Of a stretch of 64,000 nucleotides of DNA, positions 44,030 to 53,685 are shown piece by piece. Position 1 is the first letter of the stretch. Every line of letters starts with the position of its first letter. The stretch lies in assembly GCF_003987095.1 (NCBI RefSeq), contig NZ_PIQA01000013.1, positions 62,001 through 126,000 of the forward strand, in the 5' to 3' direction. The notes under the pieces were generated by a model, which saw only the letters and a list, made by a program, of their open reading frames with translations, was not told the origin of the DNA and did not search any database. The stretch comes from Idiomarina piscisalsi (GTDB lineage: Bacteria > Pseudomonadota > Gammaproteobacteria > Enterobacterales > Alteromonadaceae). The position numbers were made by a program, and so were the translations under genes.

Positions 44030-44189
44030 TAAGATTTAATCTGCTTTTATTATTCTTATAGTTACCTAGATTAAACGGGTTTTTATTCTATAATTCAAGA
44101 GGTTCGTTCACTGCTATTGAATCCTTTAGTAATAAGAGGATAGCAGGTATACTCCTAGCCCTAGCCAACAGCGACTTTAGGATACGCTC

Positions 44190-44675
44190 ATGGAATACAA
44201 TACTTCAGAACTTTGTGACCTATATCCCGACATGGTGGATGTGGTAGAACCCATGTTTGAATCCTACGGCGGACGACCGTCTTTCGGTGGGCGCTTAGTG
44301 ATTGTTAAATGTCACGAAGACAAAGGCATTATTGAAGAAACAGTCGCCGAAGACGGTGGGGGTAAAGTGCTCTTAGTCGATGGCGGTGGCTCCTCACGTC
44401 GTGCACTCATTGATGCGGCCATTGCTGAACAAGCTATGGACAACGACTGGGAAGGCATTGTTTGTTACGGCTCGGTCCGCGATGTTGATGCGCTGGAAGA
44501 GTTGGATATTGGTATTCTTGGCGTCGCTTCAATTCCGGTTGCTGCAATGAGCGACGGTATTGGCGAATTTAACGTGCCGGTGAACTTCGGCGGCGTTACC
44601 TTCCTGCCTGACGATCACCTATACGTTGACACTACAGGCGTTATCTTGTCACCAGAACCACTTGATATTGAGTAA
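44190..44675 (+). CDS. rraA: Regulator of ribonuclease E activity A
   Basis: RraA binds RNase E and the degradosome helicases and lowers mRNA decay. The 161-residue protein has [81 protein letters not shown], and [24 protein letters not shown], all closely matching the E. coli protein. Its stop overlaps the hutG start (TAATG), so the two are probably translated from one message, an unusual pairing of RNA decay control with histidine degradation. Confidence 0.96.
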   Translation: MEYNTSELCDLYPDMVDVVEPMFESYGGRPSFGGRLVIVKCHEDKGIIEETVAEDGGGKVLLVDGGGSSRRALIDAAIAEQAMDNDWEGIVCYGSVRDVDALEELDIGILGVASIPVAAMSDGIGEFNVPVNFGGVTFLPDDHLYVDTTGVILSPEPLDIE

Positions 44676-45721
44676 TGAGTGATATTTCTTTTCTGGAACT
44701 GACGGACCCGGCGAAATGGGTCAATGTCAGAGAGCATGAAACGAAAATAGGTCAGGCAATACGGGTTCTTTCAGAAGAAGGTACCTACGAAGAGAGTTTA
44801 AAAAGTGCCTGGGAAGACGGTCAGCGCGTTGCTTTAGTCGGTATTCCGGAAAGCATTGGTGTGCGAGGAAACCTAGGACGCGCAGGCGCAGAAGACGGTT
44901 GGCAGGCGTTCTTAAAAAGCTTTCTGAACCTACAAAAAACTGGTTTATTATCCACCCACGAATTGCTGTTAGTTGGTGCCGTAAATTGTGCCGACTTGAT
45001 GGATACAGCAGCAGATTTAGACGCGAAAAACCCACACGACTTAGCGGAATTAAGAGAGCTTTGCGCGCAAGTGGATGCGCGCGTTCGCGCCGTTGTAACC
45101 CCGCTGTTTGCACAAGGTTTTGAAGTTATTGTTATAGGCGGTGGCCATAATAATGCCTACCCGCTTTTGAAAAGCTTGTCGGAAGCCTCTGAAGAGGCTT
45201 GCGGCTCCGTCAACTTAGACCCCCATGCAGACTTTCGTCCAAGAGAAGGCCGTCATTCTGGTAATGGCTTTAGTTATGCTTACATGGAAGGCGCGTTAGA
45301 ATATTACCATGTGGTTGGCCTGCACCAGGGGAAAAACTCAGCCGAAAGCTTACGACAGCTGCAACACGCTGGTATGCGTTATCACACCTTACACCGACTG
45401 TACGAACGCCCATTTTATGAAGTGATGGATGAAGTGGTTGCCAAAGCAGATTCCTGGCAACGTCCGTTAGGTATTGAAGTGGATGTCGATGCACTAAATG
45501 CGGTGCCAGCCAGCGCTGTTAACTATGCAGGGTTGAGTTTGGCGCAGGGTTTTCAGTATGTAAAACGCTTGTCTGAAGTTAATGAAACCCGCTATTTGCA
45601 CTTAGCAGAAGCGGCGCCGTCGCTGTGCAGCGCCGGTTTTGAAGAAGGTATGAAAATATGTGGTCAGCTGCTTAGCGAGCTGACCACGGCTTACTTACAC
45701 GGTCGTGAGCGACGCCGTTAA
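44675..45721 (+). CDS. hutG: Formimidoylglutamase (arginase family)
   Basis: This is the last step of histidine degradation: N-formimidoyl-L-glutamate to glutamate and formamide, with two Mn2+. The 348-residue protein has the arginase-family metal motifs in variant form: GGGHNNAYP, NLDPHADFR and IEVDVDAL. The presence of hutI, hutU and hutH nearby supports formimidoylglutamase over arginase or agmatinase. It starts on the rraA stop (one-base overlap). Its last 50 bases overlap the 3' end of hutI on the other strand. No hut operator is seen before rraA, so its control may differ from that of the other hut genes. Confidence 0.85.
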   Translation: MSDISFLELTDPAKWVNVREHETKIGQAIRVLSEEGTYEESLKSAWEDGQRVALVGIPESIGVRGNLGRAGAEDGWQAFLKSFLNLQKTGLLSTHELLLVGAVNCADLMDTAADLDAKNPHDLAELRELCAQVDARVRAVVTPLFAQGFEVIVIGGGHNNAYPLLKSLSEASEEACGSVNLDPHADFRPREGRHSGNGFSYAYMEGALEYYHVVGLHQGKNSAESLRQLQHAGMRYHTLHRLYERPFYEVMDEVVAKADSWQRPLGIEVDVDALNAVPASAVNYAGLSLAQGFQYVKRLSEVNETRYLHLAEAAPSLCSAGFEEGMKICGQLLSELTTAYLHGRERRR

Positions 45722-46898
45722 ACCACAATGTTTGCAGTGGGTTAACCCCGGTTTGGTAGGTTAGCTCTGCTGCGTCCTGACATTTCCATAATGCTAAGTC
45801 AGCGTAATTTCCTTCAGCGATAACGCCTCGTTTATTTTCTCCCAGAGCTTTAGCCGCGTTGACCGTAACGCCCCGCAAGCATTCCTCGGGTGTTAAATGA
45901 AAGAAGGTTGCCGCCATTTGTAGCATCAGCGGTAAATTATGGATGGGCGACGAGCCCGGATTAGCATCGGTTGCTACCGCCATAGGCACTTTATATTTTC
46001 TTAATAACTCAACGGGGGGCTTTTGAGTATCGCGCAGGAAGTAGAAAGCGCCGGGTAGCAATACGGCCACAGTACCGTTCTCGGCCATTGCTTTAACACT
46101 GTCCTCGTCTAACTGCTCTAAATGGTCAGCCGACAGCGCTTGATACTCAGCCGCCAGTTTTGCGCCTTGTTGGTTGGTAATTTGCTCGGCGTGCAGCTTC
46201 ACAGGCAGGCCAAGGGCTTTGGCCTTTTCAAATACGCGACGAGTTTGTTCAATGCTAAAACCAATGCTTTCACAAAAGGCATCAACCGCATCGACAAGGC
46301 CTTCCTGAGCTAACGTCGGCAGAATGCTGCTGACAATGTCATCAACGTAACCGTCGGCGTTATCTTTATATTCAGGTGGTACGGCATGCGCAGCAAGTAA
46401 GGTGGTCTTCACGTTTAGGGGCAGTTTTTCGGCCAACTGACGAGCGACCTTTAACTGTTTTCGCTCGTTTTCCAAATCGAGACCATAACCAGACTTCACT
46501 TCCAGCGTAGTGACGCCTTGTGACATGAGCGTTTCTGCACGCTCTAATGCAAGTGCCAATAACTCTTCTTCGCTGGCTTCACGAGTGGCTTTGACGGTAC
46601 TTTTAATACCACCGCCCTGCTCGGCAATTTCCTGATAACTGATGCCATGCAGGCGCTGTGCAAATTCATTAGCGCGAGACCCGGCCCAGACTAAATGTGT
46701 GTGGCAATCGATAAGTCCCGGTGTCAGCAAACCACCTTGACCGTCAACAACGTCTGCTGTTGGCGTTGCCGGGGCATCATAAGCAGGCCCCACAAACTCA
46801 ATTTTACCGTCGTTAATAATAACCACGGCGTCGTGTATGAGCCCATAACCGGCGTCATCAGACATGGTAGCGGCGGTAATATTCTCGATGCGCTGCAT
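45672..46898 (-). CDS. hutI: Imidazolonepropionase
   Basis: This is the third step of histidine degradation: 4-imidazolone-5-propanoate to N-formimidoyl-L-glutamate. The 408-residue amidohydrolase has the metal-binding LTPGLIDCHTHLVWAGSRANEFAQRLHG, the GGGIKSTVKATR loop, TTLEVKSGYGLDLENERK, LLAAHAVPPEY, KLHAEQI, SADHLEQLD and VATDANPGSSPIHNLPLML. SD AAGGA sits before the ATG. It is divergent from hutC-hutU-hutH around the palindromic operator. Its C-terminal 16 codons overlap hutG antisense. Confidence 0.96.
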   Translation of the reverse strand: MQRIENITAATMSDDAGYGLIHDAVVIINDGKIEFVGPAYDAPATPTADVVDGQGGLLTPGLIDCHTHLVWAGSRANEFAQRLHGISYQEIAEQGGGIKSTVKATREASEEELLALALERAETLMSQGVTTLEVKSGYGLDLENERKQLKVARQLAEKLPLNVKTTLLAAHAVPPEYKDNADGYVDDIVSSILPTLAQEGLVDAVDAFCESIGFSIEQTRRVFEKAKALGLPVKLHAEQITNQQGAKLAAEYQALSADHLEQLDEDSVKAMAENGTVAVLLPGAFYFLRDTQKPPVELLRKYKVPMAVATDANPGSSPIHNLPLMLQMAATFFHLTPEECLRGVTVNAAKALGENKRGVIAEGNYADLALWKCQDAAELTYQTGVNPLQTLWFNGVAHDRVSKPWSAR

Positions 46899-46944
46899 AA
46901 TTATCCTTCCTTATTTGCGATAGAAAAATAATAGCAAAACAATC

Positions 46945-46956
46945 TTGTATATACAA
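46945..46956. promoter_or_regulatory. Palindromic hut operator (HutC site)
   Basis: TTGTATATACAA is a perfect 12-base palindrome 46 bases before hutI and 55 bases before hutC. It closely matches the CTTGTATGTACAAG type operator bound by HutC in pseudomonads. Urocanate is the known inducer that releases HutC. One site here could control both directions. Confidence 0.85.
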
Positions 46957-47011
46957 TTATTCTCCACTAAACTTTCTCACCACAACTGCCTGTTTAGCGG
47001 TGAGGAATGCA

Positions 47012-47713
47012 GTGAATAAATTTACGAAAATTAAAGAGCACATTTACCACAAAATTGAGTCTGGCGAGTGGCCTGAAAACCACCCTGTTAGCTCGGAGAA
47101 TGCCCTTTGTAAACAGTTCTCTGTGAGTCGAATGACAGCGCGCAGAGCATTACAGGAGCTGGCTGACGAAGGGTTAGTGATACGCACTCAGGGCTCTGGC
47201 ACTTATGTAGCGCCTATCAAGTCGCAAACGTCATTTATGGCCATTCGCAACATTGCCGACGAAGTACGATCGCGTGGTCATGACTACCGCGCTAAAGTGC
47301 ACCTGCTGAAAGAGCAGCCGGCCTCGGCACAAATTGCCGAAGCGTTAGAGTTAGAGGAAGGTGCTCCTGTGTATCATTCGCTGATAACTCACTACGAAAA
47401 TGACCAGCCGGTGCAGCTAGAAGAGCGCTTCGTTAACCCGACGCTGGTGCCTGACTATCTCAAACAGGACTACAGCAAAGTGACACCGCACGAATATCTC
47501 TGTGTGGTGAGCCCACTGACCGAAGCCAGTCACCAAATTGAAGCTATTTTACCGGTTCATTCGGTGTGCCAGTACTTAAGCATAGACCGTCATGAGCCTT
47601 GTTTACGAATTTTTCGCCGCACCTGGAGCTCTGGTGGCGTGGTCACTTTTGCCACGCTGACGCATCCGGGCTCTCGTTTTAAATTAGGCGGCCACCTAAC
47701 GTTTAAGGAGTAA
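47012..47713 (+). CDS. hutC: Histidine utilisation repressor HutC (GntR family)
   Basis: This urocanate-responsive repressor has an N-terminal winged helix (KIKEHIYHKIESGEWPENHPVSSENALCKQFSVSRMTARRALQELADEGLVIRTQGSGTYVA) and a C-terminal UTRA effector domain (QLEERFVNPTLVPDYLKQDYSKVTPHEYL). The longest frame opens with GTG at 47000, but a second GTG at 47012 is placed five bases after SD GAGGA and is preferred, giving 233 residues. It is the first gene of hutC-hutU-hutH and should repress itself and the divergent hutI. Confidence 0.92.
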   Translation: MNKFTKIKEHIYHKIESGEWPENHPVSSENALCKQFSVSRMTARRALQELADEGLVIRTQGSGTYVAPIKSQTSFMAIRNIADEVRSRGHDYRAKVHLLKEQPASAQIAEALELEEGAPVYHSLITHYENDQPVQLEERFVNPTLVPDYLKQDYSKVTPHEYLCVVSPLTEASHQIEAILPVHSVCQYLSIDRHEPCLRIFRRTWSSGGVVTFATLTHPGSRFKLGGHLTFKE

Positions 47714-47716
47714 CGT

Positions 47717-49393
47717 ATGTCATTCACCCGTTTGGATAAAAGTCGCAAAATAAGCGCACCTCACGGCACCGAGCTAACCACTTGTAACTGGCAGGTAGAA
47801 GCGGCCAAGCGCATGCTCATGAACAACCTGGATGACGAAGTGGCGGAGCATCCGCAAGCTTTGGTTGTTTATGGTGGTATTGGCCGAGCTGCGCGCAGCT
47901 GGGAATGCTATGACAAAATTGTAGAGACGTTAGAGCGTTTGAAACCAAACGAGTCATTATTGATTCAGTCAGGTAAACCAGTGGGCGTATTCCCAACGCA
48001 TGAAGACGCGCCACGTGTGCTTATTGCAAACTCTAACCTGGTGCCCGAATGGGCGAACTGGGACCACTTTAACGAGCTCGATAAGAAAGGTCTGATGATG
48101 TATGGCCAGATGACCGCCGGCTCGTGGATTTACATTGGCTCGCAGGGCATTGTTCAGGGTACTTACGAAACCTTTGGTGCGGTGTCACGTCAGCATTTCG
48201 ACGGTAATGCAAAAGGTAAGTGGGTACTTACTGGCGGTCTTGGTGGCATGGGCGGCGCTCAACCGCTGGCCGCGACTATGGCTGGCTTTTGTATGCTTGC
48301 CGTTGAGTGTGATGAAACCCGCATCGATTTTCGTTTGCGTACCCGTTATGTCGACCACAAAGCCACCAGCCTCGATGAGGCTATGCAACTGATTAACGAT
48401 GCTAAAGCCAAAGGCGAAGCAATTTCTGTGGGTTTATTGGGCAATGCGGCAGATGTCTATGCAGAGCTTCAAAAACGCGGCGTAACGCCAGATGTTGTGA
48501 CCGACCAAACGTCAGCGCACGACCCGCTGCATGGTTATTTACCTCAGGGTTGGACACTGGATGACTACAAAGCGAAGCAGGAAAGCGACCCCAGCGGCAC
48601 CGTAGCGGCCGCGAAAGAGTCGATGGCAGTGCAGGTGCGCGCTATGCTGCACTTCCAGAAAGAAGGCGCTGCGGTACTGGATTACGGCAATAACATTCGT
48701 CAAATGGCTAAGGACGTTGGCGTTGATAACGCCTTTGATTTCCCGGGTTTTGTACCGGCATACATTCGTCCGCTGTTCTGCGAAGGCATTGGCCCATTCC
48801 GCTGGGTCGCGCTTTCGGGTGACCCGGAAGATATTTACAAAACTGACCAGAAAGTCAAAGAGCTCATTCCGGACAACGAGCACTTACACAACTGGCTGGA
48901 TATGGCAAAAGAGCGTATTAGCTTCCAGGGCTTGCCGTCACGCATTTGCTGGATAGGTCTGAAAGACCGTGCCCGCATTGCTCGCGCGTTTAATGACATG
49001 GTTAAAAATGGCGAATTAAAAGCGCCAATCGTAATTGGTCGAGATCACTTAGACTCAGGCTCCGTAGCCAGCCCTAATCGCGAAACAGAAGCCATGCAGG
49101 ACGGTTCAGACGCAGTTTCCGACTGGCCATTGCTGAATGCGTTGTTGAATACAGCTGGCGGCGCGACCTGGGTGAGCCTGCACCATGGTGGTGGCGTAGG
49201 TATGGGTTATTCTCAGCACGCGGGTGTGGTGATTGTAGCCGACGGTACAGAAGCAGCGGATAAACGCTTAAGCCGCGTACTGTGGAATGACCCGGGTACG
49301 GGCGTTATGCGCCATGCCGACGCTGGTTACGACATTGCGAAAAACTGCGCCCGTGAACAAGGGCTTGATTTACCCATGCTGGATACGAAGTAA
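47717..49393 (+). CDS. hutU: Urocanate hydratase
   Basis: This is the second step of histidine degradation: urocanate to imidazolonepropionate, using NAD+ as an electrophile. The 558-residue protein contains [60 protein letters not shown] (NAD binding), [14 protein letters not shown], the catalytic cysteine region [19 protein letters not shown], and [15 protein letters not shown]. It starts four bases after the hutC stop, and hutH follows after ten bases. Confidence 0.97.
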   Translation: MSFTRLDKSRKISAPHGTELTTCNWQVEAAKRMLMNNLDDEVAEHPQALVVYGGIGRAARSWECYDKIVETLERLKPNESLLIQSGKPVGVFPTHEDAPRVLIANSNLVPEWANWDHFNELDKKGLMMYGQMTAGSWIYIGSQGIVQGTYETFGAVSRQHFDGNAKGKWVLTGGLGGMGGAQPLAATMAGFCMLAVECDETRIDFRLRTRYVDHKATSLDEAMQLINDAKAKGEAISVGLLGNAADVYAELQKRGVTPDVVTDQTSAHDPLHGYLPQGWTLDDYKAKQESDPSGTVAAAKESMAVQVRAMLHFQKEGAAVLDYGNNIRQMAKDVGVDNAFDFPGFVPAYIRPLFCEGIGPFRWVALSGDPEDIYKTDQKVKELIPDNEHLHNWLDMAKERISFQGLPSRICWIGLKDRARIARAFNDMVKNGELKAPIVIGRDHLDSGSVASPNRETEAMQDGSDAVSDWPLLNALLNTAGGATWVSLHHGGGVGMGYSQHAGVVIVADGTEAADKRLSRVLWNDPGTGVMRHADAGYDIAKNCAREQGLDLPMLDTK

Positions 49394-49402
49394 GGAGGTT
49401 GC

Positions 49403-50932
49403 ATGAGTCATTTTGAATTACAGCCAGGAAAGCTGCAGCTAAGCGATTTGCGCAGCTGGTTTTACGAGCATCAGACGCTGAAGCTGTCTGATGAAGCAAA
49501 CGACAATATTGCTACTTCCGCAAAAACTGTTGCTGATGTTCTGGAGCAGGGACGCGTGGTTTATGGTATTAACACAGGCTTTGGCTTGCTTGCGAATACT
49601 CGTATTCCACCTGAGCGTTTGACTGACCTTCAGCGCCGAATTGTATTGTCGCACGCCGCCGGCACTGGCGACTTAATGGAAGATGCCGTTGTACGTTTAA
49701 TGCTGCTATTAAAAGTAAACTCGCTGTCCCGCGGTTTTTCCGGCGTACGCCCGGTTGTCATTGATGCGCTCATTAAGTTGTTGAATGCAGAAGTGTATCC
49801 CTGCGTTCCTGAAAAGGGCTCAGTGGGTGCTTCAGGCGATTTGGCGCCATTGGCACACATGGTATTACCGCTGCTGGGCGAAGGCACGGTGCGCTATAAA
49901 GGTGAGGTGTATGAGTCAAAAGAGGGAATTAAGCATGCAGGACTTGAGCCTCTGGAATTAGCACCGAAAGAAGGTCTGGCCTTACTGAACGGAACTCAGG
50001 CATCGACAGCATTGGCCTTGGCGGGTCTGTTCCGAATTGAGCGTAACTATCACGCGGCGATTTTGGTGGGCGCCACATCGGTAGAAGCTGCTATGGGCTC
50101 TCGAGCGCCATTCGATGAGCGTGTTCATGCTGTGCGTGGTCAGCCCGGCCAAATTAAAGCAGCCGAAATGTTCCGCCATGTGCTGACAGAAACGTCAGAA
50201 ATAGCCAAAGATCACGAAGATTGTGAAAAAGTGCAGGACCCTTATTCATTGCGCTGCCAACCTCAGGTTATGGGCGCAGTTCTTGATCAAATGGAGCATG
50301 CTTCAGCGATTTTAGAGCGTGAAGCTAATGGTGTCACCGATAACCCGTTGGTATTCAGTGAAGAGCAGGATATTATTTCAGGCGGTAATTTCCACGCTGA
50401 GCCTGTTGCTATGGCAGCCGATATTCTGGCTATCGCTGCCAGTGAAATTGGAGCTTTGTCAGAACGCCGCAGTGCGCTACTTATCGACAGCAACCTAAGC
50501 AAGTTGCCAGCATTTTTGGTCAACGATGGTGGGGTCAACTCAGGCTTCATGCTGGCGCAGGTGACCGCAGCAGCATTGGCTTCTGAGAATAAAACCTTGG
50601 CGCACCCGGCTTCTGTCGACAGTATGCCAACCTCTGCTAACCAGGAAGATCATGTTTCGATGGCGACATTTGCAGCGCGCCGGTTGACCGATATTGCTAA
50701 AAATGTCAGTGACATTATTGCTATTGAATGGCTTGAAGCGGCACAGGGTTTGGACTTCCGTCGCCCGCTGAAAGCTTCGGCAGCGGTTGAAACCGCCTTT
50801 AATTGCTTACGTGAACAGGTGGCTTACTACGACCAGGACCGCTATTTTGCCCCGGACATTAAGGCAGCCAGTGACTTGATTCAGAAGGGTGAGTTAGCGG
50901 CAGTAGTGAAACTACCGCATATTTTTTCGTAA
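49403..50932 (+). CDS. hutH: Histidine ammonia-lyase
   Basis: This is the first step of histidine degradation: histidine to urocanate plus ammonia. The 509-residue protein forms its MIO electrophile from Ala143-Ser144-Gly145 in [72 protein letters not shown] and [14 protein letters not shown] are further family marks. AAGGAGG lies before the ATG. It ends the hutC-hutU-hutH operon. Confidence 0.97.
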   Translation: MSHFELQPGKLQLSDLRSWFYEHQTLKLSDEANDNIATSAKTVADVLEQGRVVYGINTGFGLLANTRIPPERLTDLQRRIVLSHAAGTGDLMEDAVVRLMLLLKVNSLSRGFSGVRPVVIDALIKLLNAEVYPCVPEKGSVGASGDLAPLAHMVLPLLGEGTVRYKGEVYESKEGIKHAGLEPLELAPKEGLALLNGTQASTALALAGLFRIERNYHAAILVGATSVEAAMGSRAPFDERVHAVRGQPGQIKAAEMFRHVLTETSEIAKDHEDCEKVQDPYSLRCQPQVMGAVLDQMEHASAILEREANGVTDNPLVFSEEQDIISGGNFHAEPVAMAADILAIAASEIGALSERRSALLIDSNLSKLPAFLVNDGGVNSGFMLAQVTAAALASENKTLAHPASVDSMPTSANQEDHVSMATFAARRLTDIAKNVSDIIAIEWLEAAQGLDFRRPLKASAAVETAFNCLREQVAYYDQDRYFAPDIKAASDLIQKGELAAVVKLPHIFS

Positions 50933-50948
50933 GTTTTGGTTCTAAGCG

Positions 50949-51851
50949 TTAGTCGCGCTTAGCTAATACAACGAAGCGGCCGGTAAACTCAGCGACCGGT
51001 CGCTCTTCATCCAAAATTTGCGCCTTCATCATTAAACGCGCATTTTTACCTTCTTTGAGTGCTGAGAAGTCCCCCGTGACATCGCTTAACCGGGCGACTG
51101 CCCGCGGCTCTTGCGTGACCGGCTTATGATAATGAATATTGCCGTCACCTAAAACAACTGAGCCTTCCAGCTCTCGTTCGAGCAGTTGCAAGTGCAGTAA
51201 ACCCCAGCACGTCAATGTGCCTAATGAATAGATACTGCCGGCAAACATGGTGCCATGCACATTGATGTTACGTGATAACTGCGCGCGGGTTTCAAAGACA
51301 CGGCCGGTATACTGATGAATTTTAATACCCATGGCGTCGGAGATAGGAATGTCGTCCTGCCAGGTCTTTTGCAATTCTGCACACCAGTCCGGACGGTAAA
51401 TGATACGGTTGTAGTCGTTAAATGACTTGCGTAGCTGGTGTTCAGCCATGGGGTTGTTGACAGTATCCGCTTCTTCAACAACGTCGTAGCCGCATTTTTT
51501 ATAAAAACCGATGGTGTTATCGCGCGAGTTTATGACAACGTGGGTTGCGCCCTCTTGGCGTGCGGCTATTTCTAACGCATAAATAATAGCAACACCATGC
51601 CCCTCGCCGCGGTACTCTGGTGCAACCGCCATAAAGCGAATTTGTGCTTCTTCCGGGCTGTTAAAGTGAAGCCGACCAACAGCAACGGCCTCATCGGCTT
51701 CATTTACCACCATGCGATGGTGACCAACTTGATCGTATTCATCCTGCTCAGAGCCTAGTGGGCGCTGAAAAGGCTCCCGCAGTACCCGCCAGCGGAGGTA
51801 ATAATAACGTTCAAGTTCGGTGTCGGTTTGCGGTGTTATAACGCGATACAT
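50949..51851 (-). CDS. madA: MadA/YiiD-like two-domain GNAT-hotdog protein (malonyl-ACP decarboxylase family)
   Basis: The 300-residue protein has an N-terminal GNAT domain (IRFMAVAPEYRGEGHGVAIIYALE binds acetyl-CoA; VINSRDNTIGFYKKCGYDVV). It also has a C-terminal hotdog domain (SRNINVHGTMFAGSIYSLGTLTCWGLLHLQL, DGNIHYHKPVTQEPRAVARL). E. coli YiiD has the same two domains and was shown to be a malonyl-ACP decarboxylase able to start fatty-acid synthesis without FabH. The key asparagine loop corresponds to N-V-H-G-T-M-F-A-G here. It follows dtd by four bases, reproducing the yihY-dtd-yiiD order. Confidence 0.85.
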   Translation of the reverse strand: MYRVITPQTDTELERYYYLRWRVLREPFQRPLGSEQDEYDQVGHHRMVVNEADEAVAVGRLHFNSPEEAQIRFMAVAPEYRGEGHGVAIIYALEIAARQEGATHVVINSRDNTIGFYKKCGYDVVEEADTVNNPMAEHQLRKSFNDYNRIIYRPDWCAELQKTWQDDIPISDAMGIKIHQYTGRVFETRAQLSRNINVHGTMFAGSIYSLGTLTCWGLLHLQLLERELEGSVVLGDGNIHYHKPVTQEPRAVARLSDVTGDFSALKEGKNARLMMKAQILDEERPVAEFTGRFVVLAKRD

Positions 51852-51855
51852 GGCA

Positions 51856-52293
51856 TTACACCCTTAACTCAAACGTAACGGGGCCGTCATTGACCAGTTC
51901 AACCTGCATATCGGCAGCGAACTGACCGGTTTCGACAGGTAAGCCCTGTTTGTTCATAGCCTCGCAGAACCTTAAATATAGCGCGTTCGCCTGGTCAGGC
52001 GTTGCTGCTGACGAAAAGCTGGGGCGGCGGCCTTTGCGTGTATCTGCTGCCAGTGTGAACTGTGACACTACCAGCACAGAGCCTGACTCATCAATAACGC
52101 TGTTATTCATCTTGCCTTTGCTGTCTGTGAAAACACGGTAATTAGCAATGCGTTGAGCCAACTTGTCAGCGGCTGCTTCGTCGTCTGCGTGCTCAACACC
52201 CAGTAATATGAGCAACCCTTTATCAATAGCGCCGACTATCTGGTCGTCGACTGTAACTTTCGCTCGCGATACGCGCTGAATCAGTCCTATCAT
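51856..52293 (-). CDS. dtd: D-aminoacyl-tRNA deacylase
   Basis: This enzyme removes D-amino acids (and glycine from tRNA-Ala) mischarged on tRNAs. The 145-residue protein has [80 protein letters not shown] (active site SQFTLA) and the Gly-cisPro-like NDGPVTFEL at the end. It sits between yihY and madA. Confidence 0.97.
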   Translation of the reverse strand: MIGLIQRVSRAKVTVDDQIVGAIDKGLLILLGVEHADDEAAADKLAQRIANYRVFTDSKGKMNNSVIDESGSVLVVSQFTLAADTRKGRRPSFSSAATPDQANALYLRFCEAMNKQGLPVETGQFAADMQVELVNDGPVTFELRV

Positions 52294-52349
52294 GTTAACC
52301 TGAGTCTGTTAAAACGAACCTGTTATGGTCTTTTAAAAAGGGGGCAAGG

Positions 52350-53204
52350 TCAATCAGAAGTCGGTTCTTCCGGTAACTGTTGGTATTCCTCCAAACTGAC
52401 CGTTAACACTGCACCGGTCAGTACAATCATCCAGGACAGGTAAACCCAAATAATGAGAATGGGTACCGTAGCGAGCGCACCGTAAATAGCCTGGTAAGTC
52501 GGAAATGAAGTGATATACAACGAAAACAGCTGTTTGCTGAGCTCGAATAAAATTGCTGCAATAACGGCGCCAAACGCGGCATAGCGCAACTTAACCTGAC
52601 GGTTCGGCACCAGTTGATACATTAACGTGAAAAAGATAAATGACGTGGCTACCGGCACCATCCATAACGTAAAACTGCGTGCACCAGAAATATATTCATC
52701 AGCGAACTGACTTAATGAAATAAGGTATGACGTTGCTGCGAGGCCAGAGCCAATCAGTAAAGGTCCCAGAGTTAATAGCATCCAGTATACTGCGAAAGAG
52801 ACCAGCCAGTGGCGCTTATTTACGTCTCGCCAGATATTATTTAACGCCTTATCAATAGCTGACATAAGCGTAATGGCGACAATAAACAAAAAGCCGACAC
52901 CAACAGCTGTCATTTTTGAGGCGTTAGCAACAAACTCATTAATGTATTCCTGCAGCTGCTCGCCGGAGGTGGGTAACAAATTCGCGAACAACGCCTGTTC
53001 CAGGTTACCTTTTAGCTCTTCAAAGACCGGAAATGCTGAAAAAATGGTAAACATAACAACCAGCAGCGGCACTAGTGAGAGTAGGCTAACATAGGTTAAA
53101 TGCCCTGCCGTCACGTTGATGCTGTCGCTGTTAAACCGGCGCCCGAAATAGGTTAAAAATCGCCAAGTCTCTCCCGCGTAATGTTTCCAGTCTGTTTGTT
53201 TCAT
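52350..53204 (-). CDS. yihY: YihY/BrkB-family inner-membrane protein
   Basis: The 284-residue polytopic protein has six or seven helices and the family marks AGHLTYVSLLSLVPLLVVMFTIFSAFP, LMSAIDKALNNIWR and VPILIIWVYLSWMIVLTGAVLTVSLEEY. The family was once called ribonuclease BN or BrkB; that nuclease assignment is obsolete, and the function is unknown. It is first in the leftward yihY-dtd-madA set. Confidence 0.92.
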   Translation of the reverse strand: MKQTDWKHYAGETWRFLTYFGRRFNSDSINVTAGHLTYVSLLSLVPLLVVMFTIFSAFPVFEELKGNLEQALFANLLPTSGEQLQEYINEFVANASKMTAVGVGFLFIVAITLMSAIDKALNNIWRDVNKRHWLVSFAVYWMLLTLGPLLIGSGLAATSYLISLSQFADEYISGARSFTLWMVPVATSFIFFTLMYQLVPNRQVKLRYAAFGAVIAAILFELSKQLFSLYITSFPTYQAIYGALATVPILIIWVYLSWMIVLTGAVLTVSLEEYQQLPEEPTSD

Positions 53205-53270
53205 GCGATTGAGCCGCTTACCTGTCCGTTGCGTATTTATTAAAGACTATCATGATTGAGGATAAGCGAA

Positions 53271-53375
53271 ATGGCAATGGTGATATTGGGCGCCGGCGGT
53301 GTGATAGTACAGAGCTGCCTTATTAACATGGCTATAATTGATCTGATAAGAGAGTTGCTTGGGAGAAGACGATAA
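53271..53375 (+). CDS. Small hydrophobic ORF, 34 residues (hypothetical)
   Basis: ATG at 53271 is preceded by GAGGA (53258-53262) at good spacing. The peptide starts MAMVILGAGGVIVQSCLIN, continues hydrophobic to about residue 25 and ends in R-x-x-L-L-G-R-R-R, so it resembles a single-span small membrane protein with a positive C-terminus. It lies in the otherwise empty 241-base gap between yihY and the YqaE-like gene, 70 bases before the latter. No family is recognised. It may be a real microprotein, part of a leader, or chance. Confidence 0.4.
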   Translation: MAMVILGAGGVIVQSCLINMAIIDLIRELLGRRR

Positions 53376-53445
53376 GACTTTATTTGCTTTTACGCTGAGA
53401 ATGTCGGTTAATTGGTAATAAGGCCTTTCAGTGTAAGGAGTTTTT

Positions 53446-53685
53446 ATGCTTTATATTTTAGCGATTTTATTTCCGCCGCTGGCTATTTTGTTCACAGGAA
53501 AAATTTTCCAGGCTATTTTTAACCTCATTATTGCCGTGGTTGGTGTGGTGTTGTTCATTGTCTCGGTCGGCGCCTTAGGTATCGTTTATTTAATTGCGAT
53601 TATTCATGCCATTATCGCTGTGCACGATTATCGCCAGCGCAAGCGAGATGAGCGACTGATTAATTCGGTAAGAGGAAAAGACTAA
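53446..53685 (+). CDS. YqaE/Pmp3-like small membrane protein
   Basis: The 79-residue protein has two helices: LYILAILFPPLAILF (with the P-P-L-A motif of the Pmp3/YqaE family) and a second ending LIAIIHAIIAVHDY. A short basic tail (RQRKRDERLINSVRGKD) follows. Family members respond to stress in E. coli and affect membrane potential in yeast; the molecular role is unclear. SD AAGGAG lies before the ATG. The stop overlaps the next gene's start (TAATG), so it is an operon with the lipoprotein. Confidence 0.75.
   Translation: MLYILAILFPPLAILFTGKIFQAIFNLIIAVVGVVLFIVSVGALGIVYLIAIIHAIIAVHDYRQRKRDERLINSVRGKD

Noticed and set aside
44727-45113. 128-residue antisense frame in hutG
   Set aside because: No recognisable domain and it is fully contained in a conserved gene; low-complexity Leu/Arg composition typical of shadow frames.
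50942-50962. CTAAGCG/CGCTTAG hairpin between hutH and madA as terminator
   Set aside because: Perfect seven-base stem but no T-run on either strand; kept out of the feature list.
52350-53204. Ribonuclease BN annotation for YihY
   Set aside because: That name came from an old misassignment; the protein is a polytopic membrane protein with no nuclease motif.
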